Assembly (NCBI GenBank): GCA_034359265.1
Contig: CP136891.1
Location: 60,922,001-60,986,000, forward strand
From: Canna indica
Lineage: Eukaryota > Streptophyta > Magnoliopsida > Zingiberales > Cannaceae
DNA: 64,000 nt
Direction of reading: 5' to 3'
Position numbers and translations under genes: made by a program. Positions within the stretch are counted from its first letter, which is position 1; every line of letters starts with the position of its first letter. This document shows, piece by piece, positions 1 to 12,486 of this stretch. The notes under the pieces were generated by a model. That model had not been told where the DNA came from. It saw nothing but the letters and a program-made list of their open reading frames with translations, and searched no databases.

Positions 1-620
1 AAGCCAACAGGATCGTCATCATTGAAAACTATAGTATGTTTATTTGGAAAGTGAAATGACAATCATTGCACAGATGGATATTTGTAATGAATGTCGAAAT
101 TCACTGAAAATTCTCTAGATTGCTTCACACGGTGAGATATACCTGTAATCATAAAACATTTTGATCTCATCAACAGGAGCTTGTATTTTAAACGGTGATA
201 CTGAGTCAACAAATGTGACAGTGACACGATCATGATCTTTATTCACATATTTGAAAAGATATTTAATTGATCTCGATTTGTTGCAGCATTCGACATTAAT
301 GTGTGCATCATATTTCAACAACAGATGTCTATTATGAGAGATAACAAAACAGTTGTCCAAATCAATCTTTCCATTTTTAATTATTCAGCTATTATCTCTT
401 CTTCTATAAATTGGATATCCATCATCGAGGATATTTGTCTATAAACTTATTTGAAAAATATTGTATACATCTACCATCTTGCATGTAATGAGAATTTTTT
501 TGTGCAGCACCACACGAGCCATGCATCATAAAATTCATGATCGATTCATAGTAATGAGGATTAGTCGATTTTGGAGAGACACTCCCTGATCTTTTTGGTG
601 GTTATTTAGTTTTTCTTTTT
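1..620 (-). pseudogene. Helitron replicase/helicase fragment
   Basis: Minus-strand reading frames match the conserved region between the Rep and helicase domains of plant Helitron proteins. They include the tracts DNCFVISHNRHLLLKYDAHI, KYLFKYVNKDHDRVTV and YYESIMNFMMHGSCGAAQ. The open piece is at 115-360. Upstream (361-560) and downstream (1-114) homology continues in other frames and across in-frame stops, so the gene is broken by at least one frameshift and two stop codons. The protein runs off the left edge, so its helicase C-terminus and the element's terminal hairpin would lie outside the window. In an intact Helitron this protein drives rolling-circle transposition. Here it is a dead remnant. 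Identification rests on remembered family motifs. Confidence 0.85.
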
Positions 621-2308
621 TCTTATCTAGATTCTTCTAGGACCGCCTTTGATATGCTACCTCTCTACTTTCAATGTTATTTGGAATTTATATGGAGAAA
701 TTTAAAGAAACAGGATATATGGAGATAGATATAGAGTTAAAGAGACATGATATTGGAATTTGATCTGCTACATCTACACCTATATATTGTGTATATATTA
801 ACAAATATTTAACTAAAATTTAAAACAAATTAAATAATATAATAAATAGATAAATCATTAATTATTTAGTATTTTTATAAAAAAAATAATTTTATGACAG
901 TTTAATAATATTTTCATAGGATATATATAGGCAACATCTTGTATGTTTTCTAGAGGTATAAGATTCAAATCCTAGTATGATCACCTATTGTGACTTTCTA
1001 TCTTTGTCAAATATATATATATATATATATATATTGATAGATACATAGTCGTATTTCTTACAATCTGTATTTTGATGAAATAATATTTTTATGATATAAT
1101 AATAATATTTTTATGATATAATAATAATATTTTTTTAAAAAATAGATTTGTTTGATAATTTATTAGTATTTTCTAAGATATATTGTGTAGGTATTAAAAA
1201 TAATAAATTAAAATGTTACACATTTTAATGAATATAATAAAGAGAAACATAATTAAATTATTTGTATTTTTATAAAATAACATATTTCTAAAATAATTTA
1301 ATCATGACATCATAAAATATATTATGAATAAGGAGAAGCTAAAATATATTCAGGTTTGATGGTGTATACCAATAAATTTTCCACAATTAAATCCTTCTTA
1401 TTTTTATAAAATAATATATTTCTAAGTCAAATTTAATTTTGTTATAAAAAATACAACATAAATAATGTTTTAAATTCGATTTTTTATGCTTAGTTGTTTT
1501 ATGCGTAGCTGAGAATTTATTTTTATGATTACTATATGTTTTAAGTATTTGTTACTATATGTAATCATACTTTGATAAAATAATATTTTTATCATAATTT
1601 ATTAAAAAGTTACTATATGTACGTAATTTACTGGACTAAATGTTACTATATGTAATCATATCAAAATAAAATAATATTTTTATCAGTTTTATTAATTGTT
1701 TCCTACGGTTGTTTCTTAAATTTTAATCTTTCTTTTGATATTTAATTTTTAATCAATGTACTTTTAATCATGTCTGCTACTATTTTTGAATTTATTTTTA
1801 TTTTTTTTGAAAAACAAAACTTTCTCCCTTTTAATTAAATACTTTTTTTCTTTCTCCTCTAATTAAATGTGATTTAATTAAATGATATCGTCTCTCTACC
1901 TAAGGAAATATATGAGTGTGTTACTAATGCAATATTTGATATTTTTGTATTGCTAAATATGAAGAGTACAAATTGTCACTTGATATAGTTCTTATCATGA
2001 CACTTGACATGATAAGAATGCTAGAGTGCTTTCTTTTATATATAGATAACGTACTAATGATTCTATTGAGAAAATATTTTAGGTTTGTAGACGATAAGCT
2101 TGCAACATTCATAATCAAAAAATGAAAAAAGTGAAATGAAAAAGGTCGTATAGCATCTTGGAGCATTGGCGTGTCAATTAGTAGAGTTTATGGTGAGTTA
2201 CTTATGTAACTTTAGATGCTTCATGATGACAATGGTTAACAAGCCTCAATACTCAAATGGAATCTAAACTCCTTAAAATTCAAAATGGAGCCCAAACTAA
2301 GTTGTAAC
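621..2308. other. AT-rich spacer, no gene seen
   Basis: Very AT-rich DNA with many stops in all frames and no recognisable protein homology. It contains short duplicated tracts around 1090-1140 and 1560-1690. No gene, RNA or clear element ends were found. Confidence 0.6.
1011..1034. repeat. (AT)12 microsatellite
   Basis: Perfect AT dinucleotide run in the AT-rich spacer. Confidence 0.9.
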
Positions 2309-2736
2309 TGTTAGAATATTTTTTAAATATTTTATATTTTTATTTTTTTCATAGGTGGGCTACAATCAATTGTAATATTTTAATTTAATAAAAATGAGTT
2401 TAATCTTATGATTCAATATTGAAATGTCTATTAGCTCATATAAACTTGATCCATGTGATTCGAGCTCGAAACACTTAACCATAATTGGTGTGATTAGTCA
2501 AGTGTAGGTCTGATTAATAAAGTTCGTGATGGACGGACCCATTTAATTAATTATAAATAGAGGCTAAATCCTCTCTACACTCTATGATAAGAAACTCACG
2601 CTCATATTTGCTTTCCCCATCAAAAGTAGAGCGTTTGAGAAAGTATTGTGGAGGAAGACTCGACTTTCCTTGGAGATCCAGAAATTTATTCTCGATTTTC
2701 TTAAATTCATAAAATATTTATTTGGAAATTTTTCTT
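2309..2736 (+). repeat. copia-1 5' LTR (alignable part)
   Basis: Begins TGTTAGAATA and aligns closely along its length with 17033-17510, including the shared tract GGGCTACAATCAATTGTAAT and a stretch around GATTAGTCAAGTGTAGG. The two copies differ by substitutions and by an indel of about 50 bp near 2690/17420, indicating an old insertion. Beyond 2736 the copies diverge, so the true 3' limit of this LTR is uncertain. Confidence 0.85.
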
Positions 2737-3297
2737 CCTTCTTTCATGAGTTTAAGAATTTAATTTCTTTTTGAGATGATGATTTTATATTAGGGTAATT
2801 TTTGATGATTTTAACGCGATGAATAATTTATTTAAATTTTTATTATCGTGTTTGTAAATTTTTTATGTTCAAATTAATTTATTACTCTATGGATCTTTTG
2901 TATTTTTCGGCAAATCATATTTTTATCCGCTGGATTTTTTTCCTTTATCTTTTGTGTAATTTTTCCTGGGGTGTACTATTATCCGCTGAATCTTGTATAG
3001 TAAAGTGATTTGATTTTATTTTTGTACCTGTAGTGAAATTTGATGATGTTTTAAGAGATTTTATCTCGTTTCTTTTTTCTGTCATGAAACATAAAACATG
3101 ATTTGATTGTTGTACTTTTATTGAAATGATATAATGCTTTACCGTTAGTTGTTGAACGATGTTCTTGTTTAAATTAATTAAACACATGTTTTGCAAAAAT
3201 TCAATTCAATTTAATTGAATCATTCCATTAAATTAATTGCAGCCAATCATTGGTTTTTTAAAGAACATCTTTCCTCTGCAGCATGTTTTAATTCTAA

Positions 3298-4126
3298 CAG
3301 TAATTTTTAGTATATGGATTTTGGGGAGAAGAAATTCTCAAAATCGGGCTTGAAAATTAAAAATTTTTAAAATCGAAATTGAGTGGATCGGATATTCATT
3401 TTACTCATGGCCGTTAAAAATTAAAAAAAAAATATTTAAAAAATATTTAAAATAATTTTAATTTATAAGAAAAATGAGGTGTTATAATCTAAAAAATATA
3501 TTTTCAAATTCTCTAAATCATTAGAGAGTTTTGCTCAAAGTCTATAAATCTAAATTTAAATTAAAAATTATAAAAAAATTTGATGAAAATAATTTTTTTT
3601 AACTCCAACACATCTTTTATATTTTTTAAAAAATATTTTATTAATTAATTAATTTTTAATTATAAAATTATTATAGACTTTGGGCAAAAGTCTCTAATGC
3701 ACTAGAGGCTTTGGGTAATTTTTAATTAAAAATAATAAATTATTTTTTGTCCAAAATATTTTGATAGACTCTAGCACATTTTTTATATCACATGTATATT
3801 TTTTGTGAATTAAATTTTATTTTTTATAATTAAAAAAATATTATAAATAAAAGTCTTTTACTCATTAGAGACTTTTATACAAAGTCTATAATAACTTTAT
3901 AATTTTTTTAAAAAAATATTTGAATTCATAAAATAATTTTTTAATGATACAAAAGAGGTACTATGATCCAAAAAAATATTTTACATTAAAATATTTTATA
4001 ATTTTTAATTTAAATTAAAATTTATAAACTTTATGCAAAATTTTTTAATTAATACTTTAGAGAGTTTGAAAAATATATATTTTACTCTAATATCTTATTT
4101 TTATCATAAAAATATTTTATAAATTT

Positions 4127-4164
<38 letters not shown>

Positions 4165-4296
4165 ACCAAAGTCTCTAACTTTGATCAGGAGTAAAATGAG
4201 TATTTGATCAACTTAATTTCGATTTTGAGAATTCCAATTTTTAAATTCGGTTTTGAGAATTTCTTTTTGCCAAAATTTGGATATGGGAAATTACTG
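3298..4296. mobile_element. Mutator-type MITE with long terminal inverted repeats
   Basis: The first and last roughly 115 bases are inverted complements. The left end starts CAGTAATTT and the right end finishes AAATTACTG. The element is flanked by the 9-bp direct repeat TAATTCTAA (3289-3297 and 4297-4305). A 9-bp duplication with long inverted repeats is diagnostic of Mutator-like elements. The interior is AT-rich, itself partly palindromic, contains several copies of an AGTCTCTAA-like motif and an (AT) run at 4131-4161, and encodes nothing. It is non-autonomous and inserted into the 5' part of copia-1. Confidence 0.9.
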
Positions 4297-4305
4297 TAAT
4301 TCTAA

Positions 4306-5514
4306 TGCTAGACTTGTTGAGTGCGGCAGTAACAAGTACTCCATGTTAAATTAAATTAAACAAGTATCGCTTTAGACTTTTGAGCCTCAATTGAAAGCCT
4401 TGCTTTATTGGTTGCTGAGTCTTTATTTTTGCCTTGGCGAATGCACTGTCTGCTCGTTCCTGATTTTAAAGATGTTGTTTCAATTCTGTTGGTTTTATTT
4501 TACCTGCGCGTGTGCGTTTACTGCGAGCAGCGATCTGCGCGTCCTCGGCGCCTTTGCGCGCTCACACAAGCGTGGCGTGCGCCGCAAGCCACCTGCAATT
4601 GGGCGATTGACCTGTGCCCTAACAGCTGCATAACCTGGTAGAAAGTGAGGGCCCAACCACTCGGGCCTGTCGAGTAGGCCGAAATATAACCAAAATTTCC
4701 TTTTTTTTGCCCATATATCTTGTTTGTTTCATTTTAATTTACCATAAATGATAATAATTATAGATTAATTTAAGCTTCAATTGACCTTAATTATGTATTA
4801 TTGTTGCAATTAAATTCTATGGTCTGATTATAATTCATGGTATATTTTACATGTTTGCATAATTACTTATTTTTATTTATGCAAATTCTATACATATTAA
4901 TTTATTGTTGTAAATTATGTTGTCTTTTTTTATATAAAATCTCAAATCTAATATTGTGACAATTAGGTATAGAGATTGACATAATTTATAACTAGATAAA
5001 TATAAATGATTTAGGGAATACTTAAAAAATGTAGATTCATAATAGTTGAAGTATTTTAATTTTATACCAATTTTGCACTATAATATGAATTGAAATTATT
5101 AACATAAAGAGCATAATATTGATTCCTGATAAAGTTTTTCACTAGTTATTATTTGTAATTACCACCAAAGTGTGATTACTTATAATGATTGGTGTTTTTA
5201 CTTATCATATGAGGAATACTGAAGATTAATTCATTCAATAGTTTTTTCCAAAGAATGATTATTGAGTGTTTTAATTGAAGGTCTTGTTAAATGGAGTTAT
5301 TAGGGGTGTTTGCCCAAAGGGGATAGATTTTCGAAAATCAATGTATTCTTATACTTTAACTCACTTAGGTTTTATTTTGTGATTGAATGTTCTGCCCAAA
5401 TGTGAATATGTAATATTTGGTTAGCCTCAATTTCAATTATATTACATGCCCTATAATTTAATCTAATGTATTCCAATTACTTGTCACAATTATTTTTAGC
5501 GTGAACAACTGCAA
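4306..5514 (+). other. copia-1 leader region, no gene
   Basis: Sequence between the MITE and gag. 4490-4670 is conspicuously GC-rich compared with its surroundings and could be LTR or leader sequence of copia-1. The rest is AT-rich. Short open frames at 4391-4641 overlap each other and show no homology that I recognise. Confidence 0.5.
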
Positions 5515-6330
5515 TGCCTCTATTGAAATGTTGACTAGTTCAAACTTTAAGAAGTGGAAACACAATATAGAATTCTCTCTAGGCATAGCTGATCTTAACA
5601 TGGCTATTCATGAAGACAAGCTGGTGATTCCTAAAGGTCAAGCCACCACTCCTAAACAAAAAGTCTTATTAGCCAAGTGAGAGAGATCCAATAGATTAAG
5701 CTTGCTTGCTATTAAAAGGACTGTTCCTGAACACTTAATGAGTGGATTGTCTGAAACTGCTAATGCCAAAGAATTCCTTATTGCTATTGGAAAAAGATTT
5801 CAAGTGGCTAATAATACTGAGTTTGCATATCTAATGGAAGAATTGACGACTATGATTTATGATAACTATGGTGGTGTAAGAGAGTTCATTCTGAAAATGA
5901 TTATGCTTTAATCCCAGCTTAGAGTCTTGAAAGTTGAACTAGATGACTCCCTCTTCCTTGTTCCTCATGCCCTGAATTCTCTTCCTGCCGAGTTCAAACA
6001 AATTAAGACTACCTATATTACCCAGAATGAAAAATGAACTCTGAATGATCTCATCACTAAATGTGTTGTTGGGGAAGAAAAACTCAAGAAAGAAAAGAGC
6101 GATCTAGCCCTTCTAACTATTCATCCTAAACCCTATTCTAGCAAGTCTCATAAGTAATTTAAGCATTTCTCACCTGCTACTCCAAAGAAATCTAATGATA
6201 ATAAAGGACAATGTAGTGGTCAGAATAACCCCATAGGAGGTCCTAAGCCCGCTTCTACTAAGAAATCTATCAGATGTCTCTTTTGCAAAAAGAAATGACA
6301 CAAAAGGTTTGAATGTACAAAGTTTAAGGC
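5515..6330 (+). pseudogene. copia-1 gag
   Basis: A plus-strand reading frame with several in-frame stops (for example near 5680, 5910, 6037, 6157 and 6297) matches copia Gag. It has an N-terminal tract NFKKWKHNIEFSLGIADLNM, a central capsid-like region, and a zinc knuckle near 6273-6315 reading C-X2-C-X4-H-X4-C in which the usual glycine codon before H has become TGA. Gag forms the particle that packages element RNA in the cytoplasm. This copy cannot be translated. Confidence 0.85.
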
Positions 6331-6389
6331 CTGGTTAGAAAAGAAGCAAAAAGCTAGAGGTAAACCCTTTGCCCTTATTTGTTTTGAGT

Positions 6390-6662
6390 CTAATTTAGTT
6401 GATGTCCCTATTAATTCTAGGTGGTTTGATAGTGGGTTCACAACCCATGTTGCTATTTCTATGTAGGCTTTTGCAATTAAACCTGAGGAAACCAAGTCTG
6501 AGGCAAAGCAAACTGAGAGTAGGAAATGATCTTGAAGTGACTGTGGAGTCTGTAGGAGATGTTAGATTATTTTTAGAGTCAGGATTTGAACTTGTTCTGA
6601 AGGACACCTTATGTGTACCTTCATTTAGGAGAAATTTGATTTTTGTTTCTTTGTTTAGATAA
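6390..6662 (+). pseudogene. copia-1 protease
   Basis: Contains a degraded aspartic-protease motif, WFDSGFTTHVAIS, where copia proteases usually have W-[LIV]-D-S-G-A. It is followed by an early stop, a frameshift, and then a region ending in the conserved DTLCVPSFRRNLIFVS tract at about 6603-6655. The frame change near 6460-6530 and the stops show that it is non-functional. Confidence 0.8.
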
Positions 6663-6841
6663 ACCTGGATTTCTTTTTTGTTTTGGAAATGACAATAAAT
6701 GTTATTTTGAATTCTCAAATTATTGGAAGTGGATTTAATGGTTTATATATGTTGTCCTTAGCTCATGATTGTTGATCTACATATTTAAATATTGAAAATA
6801 AAGTTGTTAAAAGATCAAGGATCATATATAAGTCTTTTCTT

Positions 6842-7099
6842 TTGTGGCATAAGCGTTTAGGTTATATTTCTAAAGAAAGGATTGAAAGACTTGTTAATAT
6901 TGATATTTTGCATAACTTAGATTTTGGTGATATGGGGTCTTGTGTTGATTGTATTAGAGGTAAATTGATCAAAACCAAGAAAAATTGTGCTACTAGAAGT
7001 TCAAATCTATTGGAAATCATTCATACGGATATTAGTGGCCCTTACTCTCCTACTATTTGTGGTTATAAATAATTTATCACTTTTATTGATGACTTTAAT
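6842..7099 (+). pseudogene. copia-1 integrase, N-terminal half
   Basis: Starts with the GAG-pre-integrase motif LWHKRLGYISKERIERL, continues with a C-X2-C-containing zinc-binding segment (CVDCIRGKL), then IIHTDISGPYSP containing the first catalytic aspartate of the integrase core. The reading breaks off at FIDDF, where the CACTA element begins. The remainder of the core resumes at 13814. One stop codon (about 7069) lies before the break. Confidence 0.88.
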
Positions 7100-7119
7100 C
7101 ACTACTAGAAAAATGGTCA

Positions 7120-7505
7120 TCAGCAACGGCTGATGCCGTTGCTGAGCCGTTGCTGAGCCGTTGCTGAAAAGAATCAGCAACGACCACGCCGTTGCAATAG
7201 AGCCGTGACAGAAAGTCGCGTTGCTGATGACTTAGCAACGGATCAGCAACGGCCGCTCGGGCCGTCGCTCAAAATATTATCAACAACGGCCGCTCGGGCC
7301 GTCGCTAAAAACATTATCAGCAACGGTTTTGCCACAGACCCGAAGCCGTTGCTGATAACATTAATAGCAACGGCCGCTGAGTCCGTAGCAACGCCGTTAG
7401 TAAAACCCCGTCGCTAAGCCGTTGCTGTAGGTCATCAGCAACGACTTTCGATACACTTTTAGCAACAGCTTTCCCACGGACGGCCGTGGGAAAGCCGTTG
7501 CTGAT
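7120..7505. repeat. CACTA-1 left subterminal repeats
   Basis: More than a dozen direct and inverted copies of a motif around TCAGCAACGGC/GCCGTTGCTGA. In CACTA elements such subterminal arrays are bound by the TNPA-type protein. They match the array at the opposite end (13560-13800). Confidence 0.88.
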
Positions 7506-7801
7506 GACGTATACCTGGGAATAGAAAAATTAAAAATTTCAAATTTCCATTGATACATTGATACATTGATACATTATCTGATACATAACTCACACACTCA
7601 TACCCTCATACACACATTCATTCACACATCACAAACACACCAAGATATACATCAAAACAATTATATTTATATTGATAATTATCCACGATAGTATAAAAAC
7701 AATTCAAATGCAAAATTGAAGTATCAATATCCAAACAAAATAAGTTAAACAAGTTCAATATCTCAGTAACAAGTTCAATATCCAAACAAAAAATCTCACG
7801 A

Positions 7802-9317
7802 TCACGATGGAGGATGGTCTGGATCATATGGCGGGCTCTGGAGTGCTTGAGTGTACACCGGCGTGGACTGGCTCGAGGACGATGGATTAGATGATGCCGA
7901 AGAGATGCCTGCTTCAGGATGACCTGACATGTTGCGTAGCATAATATGCATCTCCTCCATCATCTGAGTCTGACGCGCGACCGTCTCCTCTAGAGTCCTT
8001 ATTCTACTACTATGATCATAACTGGATCTAGAGGTGGACGGCCGCTCACCAGCGACCGGAGGGGTCGGTGCCCCAAGTGGCCCTAGCACGGCTCGCGCAT
8101 GACCACTATCTGCGAAGCCATATACGCGGCCATGGTCCCAGCCACCTGCGGCCTCGACCCACGATGCTGCGTCAAAGTCCTCGGGGGTACCCCCGCGCTG
8201 CACCACCGTCTGGCTGTACGTCTCCTACTCGAGTTTGATTTTTTGTTTAATATTTATCATAAAACTTAAATTATAAATATATAATGAATAATTTAAACAA
8301 ATATATAATTACCACAATGTGTGCAGCGCGGTTGTCGATGTACTCCCCCGTCCCATGTGCTCGACGGTGAGTCCGCTCAAACACCGCCATCGGGGAGGGT
8401 CGCTGGACACTCCCGTCATCCGACACCGTCGTCTACATTTACAAAACAAATACATTAATTAGTACACATAGTAACAAATAAAATATATAATTAAAAGATA
8501 TACTTACCATACGGTTCGCGTGCACTGCAAATGCAACAGAGCCGCCGGTGTGACGCGCTGCTACCCCCGACATGCGATTTCTAGCCGCATTCCGAGAAAC
8601 CTCTTGCCATCGATCCGTCGACCATATCCCCACGAGCTGGTCCCATATATCCGGAGTAATCCAACCGGGGCCGTATCCCCAAGTCTCCGCGATGTTAGTG
8701 GTCCCAGCTCGGGCCATCGCTTGGGACCGAGCCTGCCCCAGCTGCCCGTTGTACCTTGCCCGGGAAATAGCCTCCCAGGCAGCGTAAATGAAGGGCCTCT
8801 GGTCCTCGGCCCATGTATAGTGAGCCTGCAAAATAATAATATCAGTACCAATATTAATATATCATCATGCATATAAAAAAATAATAATAATACGTGCCTC
8901 AAACTCGCGCCATAACATGTCGACGTGCTCGCTAGGCACGTGAGACCACGTAGGCCATGCCCCGTGCATGTATCGTCGAATAGTAGAAGAAATGCTCCTC
9001 GACACTTCTTCTTGCTCGAACCTGCACAACAAAAATATTTTTTAATATTATATTATGATATAATGAATTTGTAATGATTCATAATTCATGATATATTACC
9101 GCTCCCCTATCACGCTAATCAATCTACGTGACTCTGTGGCTGGTGGAGGCTGCCACCTGTTCGGCCCGCGTGGCCGCCTGCGTCTGGATGTACTAGCCTC
9201 GGCAGTATCATCCTCATGAGGATCAGCAACAGGAGGATCAACAGTATGAGTAAGTGCTGGAGTCTCACCGATCGGAGACTCCGAAGCTCTCCTGCGTCGA
9301 TAACCACGACCAGACAT
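7802..9317 (-). CDS. TNPA/Ptta-type CACTA protein, five exons
   Basis: Minus-strand gene of CACTA-1, reconstructed as exons 9317-9100, 9021-8898, 8825-8508, 8432-8313 and 8224-7802, all in one open frame. The deduced protein has a basic, arginine-rich N-terminus (GRGYRRRRASES), a central block typical of plant Ptta/En/Spm (transposase_24) proteins including SHVPSEHVDMLWREFE and AARHTGGS, and a C-terminal heptad-like stretch (RIRTLEETVARQTQMMEEMH) likely to form a coiled coil. Such proteins bind subterminal repeats and regulate excision. Four splice acceptors and three donors are canonical. The donor after exon 2 reads GC, where the homologous gene in CACTA-2 has GT. Start ATG chosen at 9317. 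No disabling mutation seen. Confidence 0.8.
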
Positions 9318-9394
9318 ATCTGTCGAACAGACATGTAATCAGATTATTGTATAAATAGTAGAGATATATTTAATAAAATATATATACTTTACAA

Positions 9395-11143
9395 TTATTC
9401 CTCATCATCTGAATAATAGTCTTCGAATTCTTCTTCTTCTTCCTCTTCTTCCTCTTCTTCATCTTCTTCATCTCCAGCTTCCTCAATTTCATGATCGTCA
9501 TCATCAGCATATTCAACTTCTAATTGAATTGACGTTGTGTCTGCATCCTCGAGTATTGGAATAATACGATCCACAGCAGGAAGATCATCTTCTTGATAGA
9601 AACCAGGAGGATCATTTTCTCCTACTATTGAATCAATTTTTCCTCTACCTTTTGTCTTACAAACTACACGCCAATCTGCTCTATCTTTATTTCGAGCCGG
9701 ATACTTCGCGTAATATACTTGTTCGGCTTGTGATGCCAATATAAAAGGCTCATTTGCTGCCAATTTTGATTTGTAATTAACCTCAACAAGTTTGTATTTT
9801 GGATGAACTTTAATGCCCCTTTTTGTTGTATCGAACCAATGACATCTAAATAGGATCACTGATTTCAAGCCGAAGTAGTGCAACTCTATCACTTCTTCCA
9901 CCAGTCCATAAAAATCCATATCACATTCAACATAGGTTGTCCCTTTCACGCAGACCCCAGCATTCATCGTCTTCTTTGTAAATGAATATTCAACCGTGTG
10001 AAATTTATACCCGTTAACAAAATATCCGCTATAGCACGACACAAGTCGCGACGGTCCACTAACAAACTCAAATATTCTTTCATCTATTTCAGCTCTGTGA
10101 TCTTTGCTGTAAGTCTGAATCCAAGTAGGGAAATCACGATTCCGTAATCTCTCCAATTCTTGATCGTTGTGAATAGAGTATTTTTGCACCATCTCAATGT
10201 CAAATATTTCAATGAATTGTTCAATCTCTGGATAATTGAGTAATACATACAAGTGTGCCAAATGATACTCTTCATCGCTTAAGTGTCGAGATGGACGAGA
10301 ACCAAAAGCACGACCAGAGTGACAAAATATATTTAAACGTCCATCTGAATGTCGAACACCCCCGTCGTCGTTACGTGGAAGACGATCAAATCTTGTCTGT
10401 ACCATCGATTCAAAGTAAAATGAGCAAAATGTTGAAATTTCTTGGATGATATACGATTCAGATATTGTTCCTTCAACAGCTGCGGTGTTCTTTACTTTTT
10501 TGTTCAGACGATTCATGTATCTTTCAAATAAGTACATCCAACGATATTGAACAGGGCCACCAACTCGTGCCTCGTATGCCAAGTGTATCGGTAGATGCTC
10601 CATCGAGTCAAAAAATGCAGGAGGGAAAAACTGCTCCAGCTTGCATATGATTTCAACAATATTATTTTCAAGTGTAGACATATCTTCGACTCGAAGGACA
10701 TTTGCACAGATGCTTCTAAAAAACATACTTAATTCAGTCAACGGACCCCAAATATTATCAGGTAGAAGATCTCGAAATGCGATCGGAAGTAATCTCTGCA
10801 TGAATACATGACAATCATGGCTCTTCATCCCTGATATTTTGCAATCATCGACGTTCACACATCGAGATAAGTTTGAAGCATATCCATCGGGTAATCTGAG
10901 TTCTTTTACCCATTGACAAACATCTTTGATCTGTTGTTTATTTAACACATATAGGGCCTTCAGTTTCAGATATCGTTCGTTGACCTCTTGTAACTCCAAC
11001 TCTGGTCTTTTACAAAGTATTTTCAGATCATGTCGGGCTTTGACATTATCTTTAGTTTTTCCAGAAATATCCATCAAAGTGTTGAAAATATTATCAAACA
11101 CATTTTTTTCAATGTGCATGACATCTAAATTATGTCGAATCAT
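9395..11143 (-). pseudogene. CACTA-1 Tnp2 transposase, C-terminal part
   Basis: A 582-residue open frame that begins inside the Tnp2 transposase at IRHNLDVMHIEKNVFDNIFN, a hallmark tract. It is followed by a DUF4218-type segment (about residues 115-240, including PIHLAYEARVGGPVQYRWMY), a DUF4216-type segment (about 395-470) and a strongly acidic C-terminus with a long glutamate run. It overlaps the upstream fragment (11130-12425) in a different frame. In the family these two parts are separated by several hundred bases of core transposase sequence, which is missing here. The fragment alone lacks an initiating N-terminus and is presumed inactive. Confidence 0.9.
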
Positions 11144-12425
11144 CTATCAAGGGTTTGAGAAATATGTCAATTTCTTTTCGCGGACCCTTAGGACCCGAAA
11201 TAATCATCGAAAGATAAATAAATTCATCTTTCATGCACATTGACGGTGGCAAATTATAAACTGTCAGCAGCACTAGCCAAACTGAATAAGGAGTTGCAGA
11301 ATGTCCAAACGGATTAAAACCATCTGTGCACAATCCCAATCTGATATTTCTAGTATCCCTAGCAAATGAAGGATAACATGTATCCAAATGTTTCCATGCT
11401 TCACTGTCAGATGGATGAGTCATTACTGTATCATCACGACTTCTTGCATGCCAACTCATGTAGGGGGCTGTCTTTTCCGACATGAATAATCTTTGAAGCC
11501 TCGGTGTTAGTGGAAAATACCGAAGCACCTTAAACGAGATATTTTTCTGTCGGACCGATTTCTTCTCCTTGTAACGAGGGTGTTGACATACAGGGCATTT
11601 ATCCAACTGCACATTTTCTTTATAATATAAAATGCAGTTATTTTGGCACACGCGTATTTTTTCGTACCCAAGCCCCAATTTTCTCATTAGCTTTTTAGTC
11701 TTATAAAAAGTAGGCTCAAACTTGTTATCAGTAGGCAACATTCCATTAATCAATCCAGCAATCCGATCATACGCAACTCCGTTGATATTACAATCGGCCT
11801 TGATATTTAAGAGCTGTGTCATTGCTGAAAACCTAGTGTATTTAGGACAATTCTCATACAAAGGTTCATCGGCAGCTTTCAACATCTCGTAAAATTCTGC
11901 GGCTTCTTTATTCGGTAATTCAATCTCTACCGCAGCCCCTACTTCTGTGATATCAACCGCTGTAGTATCTGGTGGGACTGATGTCTGAAGAACTGGCCGA
12001 TCAACATTATCATTCAGGTGGAATTGACCCCCAAGACTATCAAGTATCATAGTTCTATAGGGATTACATTGACTGGATGAAGAAGCACCAGCAGAGGAAG
12101 ATTCACCATATGTCTGAACGACAGGATTGCTCGACGTCCCGACTTCGCGTGACTCCCCGTGACAAGTCCATAGAAAATATCTTGGTGCAAATCCTTTGGT
12201 ATATAGATGCAGAGTGACAGTCTCCCGATCCAAAAATCGTCCATTTGAACAAATGCGGCACGGACATCGGATTTGATCACCCATGCTAACGAAATTCCGA
12301 TTCGAATAGGCGAAATTTAGGAAGAATGTTACGCCTAATCGAAACTCATTCGTTAAAGCTCCACGATCAAGACGTCGGTACATCCAACTTCGATCAGCCG
12401 ACATGATTCTGTCAATCAATGACAA
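11130..12425 (-). pseudogene. CACTA-1 Tnp2 transposase, N-terminal part
   Basis: A 431-residue frame starting at a plausible ATG. It has a transposase-associated zinc-binding domain at about residues 10-90 (C-P-C-R-I-C and LHLYTKGFAPRYFLWTCHGE), a linker, a CPVC-containing stretch near 280, and the start of the Transposase_21 core (about 365-425: LCTDGFNPFG, YNLPPSMCMK, SMIISGPKGP). It ends abruptly after KPLID by running out of frame into the later HNLDVMH region at about 11130-11143, so the central part of the catalytic domain is deleted. Gene order and strand fit an autonomous CACTA that has lost its activity. Confidence 0.9.
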
Positions 12426-12486
12426 TTTCTTTGGTTAATGTCTTTAGGTGAGATTGTCTTATTCCATTCGGGATTTATGTTATTTG

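Noticed and set aside
2309..3299. Apparent 991-bp solo LTR from TGTTAGAATA to AATTCTAACA
   Set aside because: The right border is the MITE junction: TAATTCTAA is its 9-bp duplication and CA its first two bases. The same TAATTCTAA recurs after the MITE at 4297.
4636..4650. tRNA-Met-like primer-binding site for copia-1
   Set aside because: Only TGGTA and scattered bases match, and no LTR terminus CA precedes it; mentioned as possible only.
8439..8902. Overlapping open frames on the opposite strand of the TNPA-type gene
   Set aside because: Shadow frames caused by high GC; only the minus-strand frame has splice sites and family homology.
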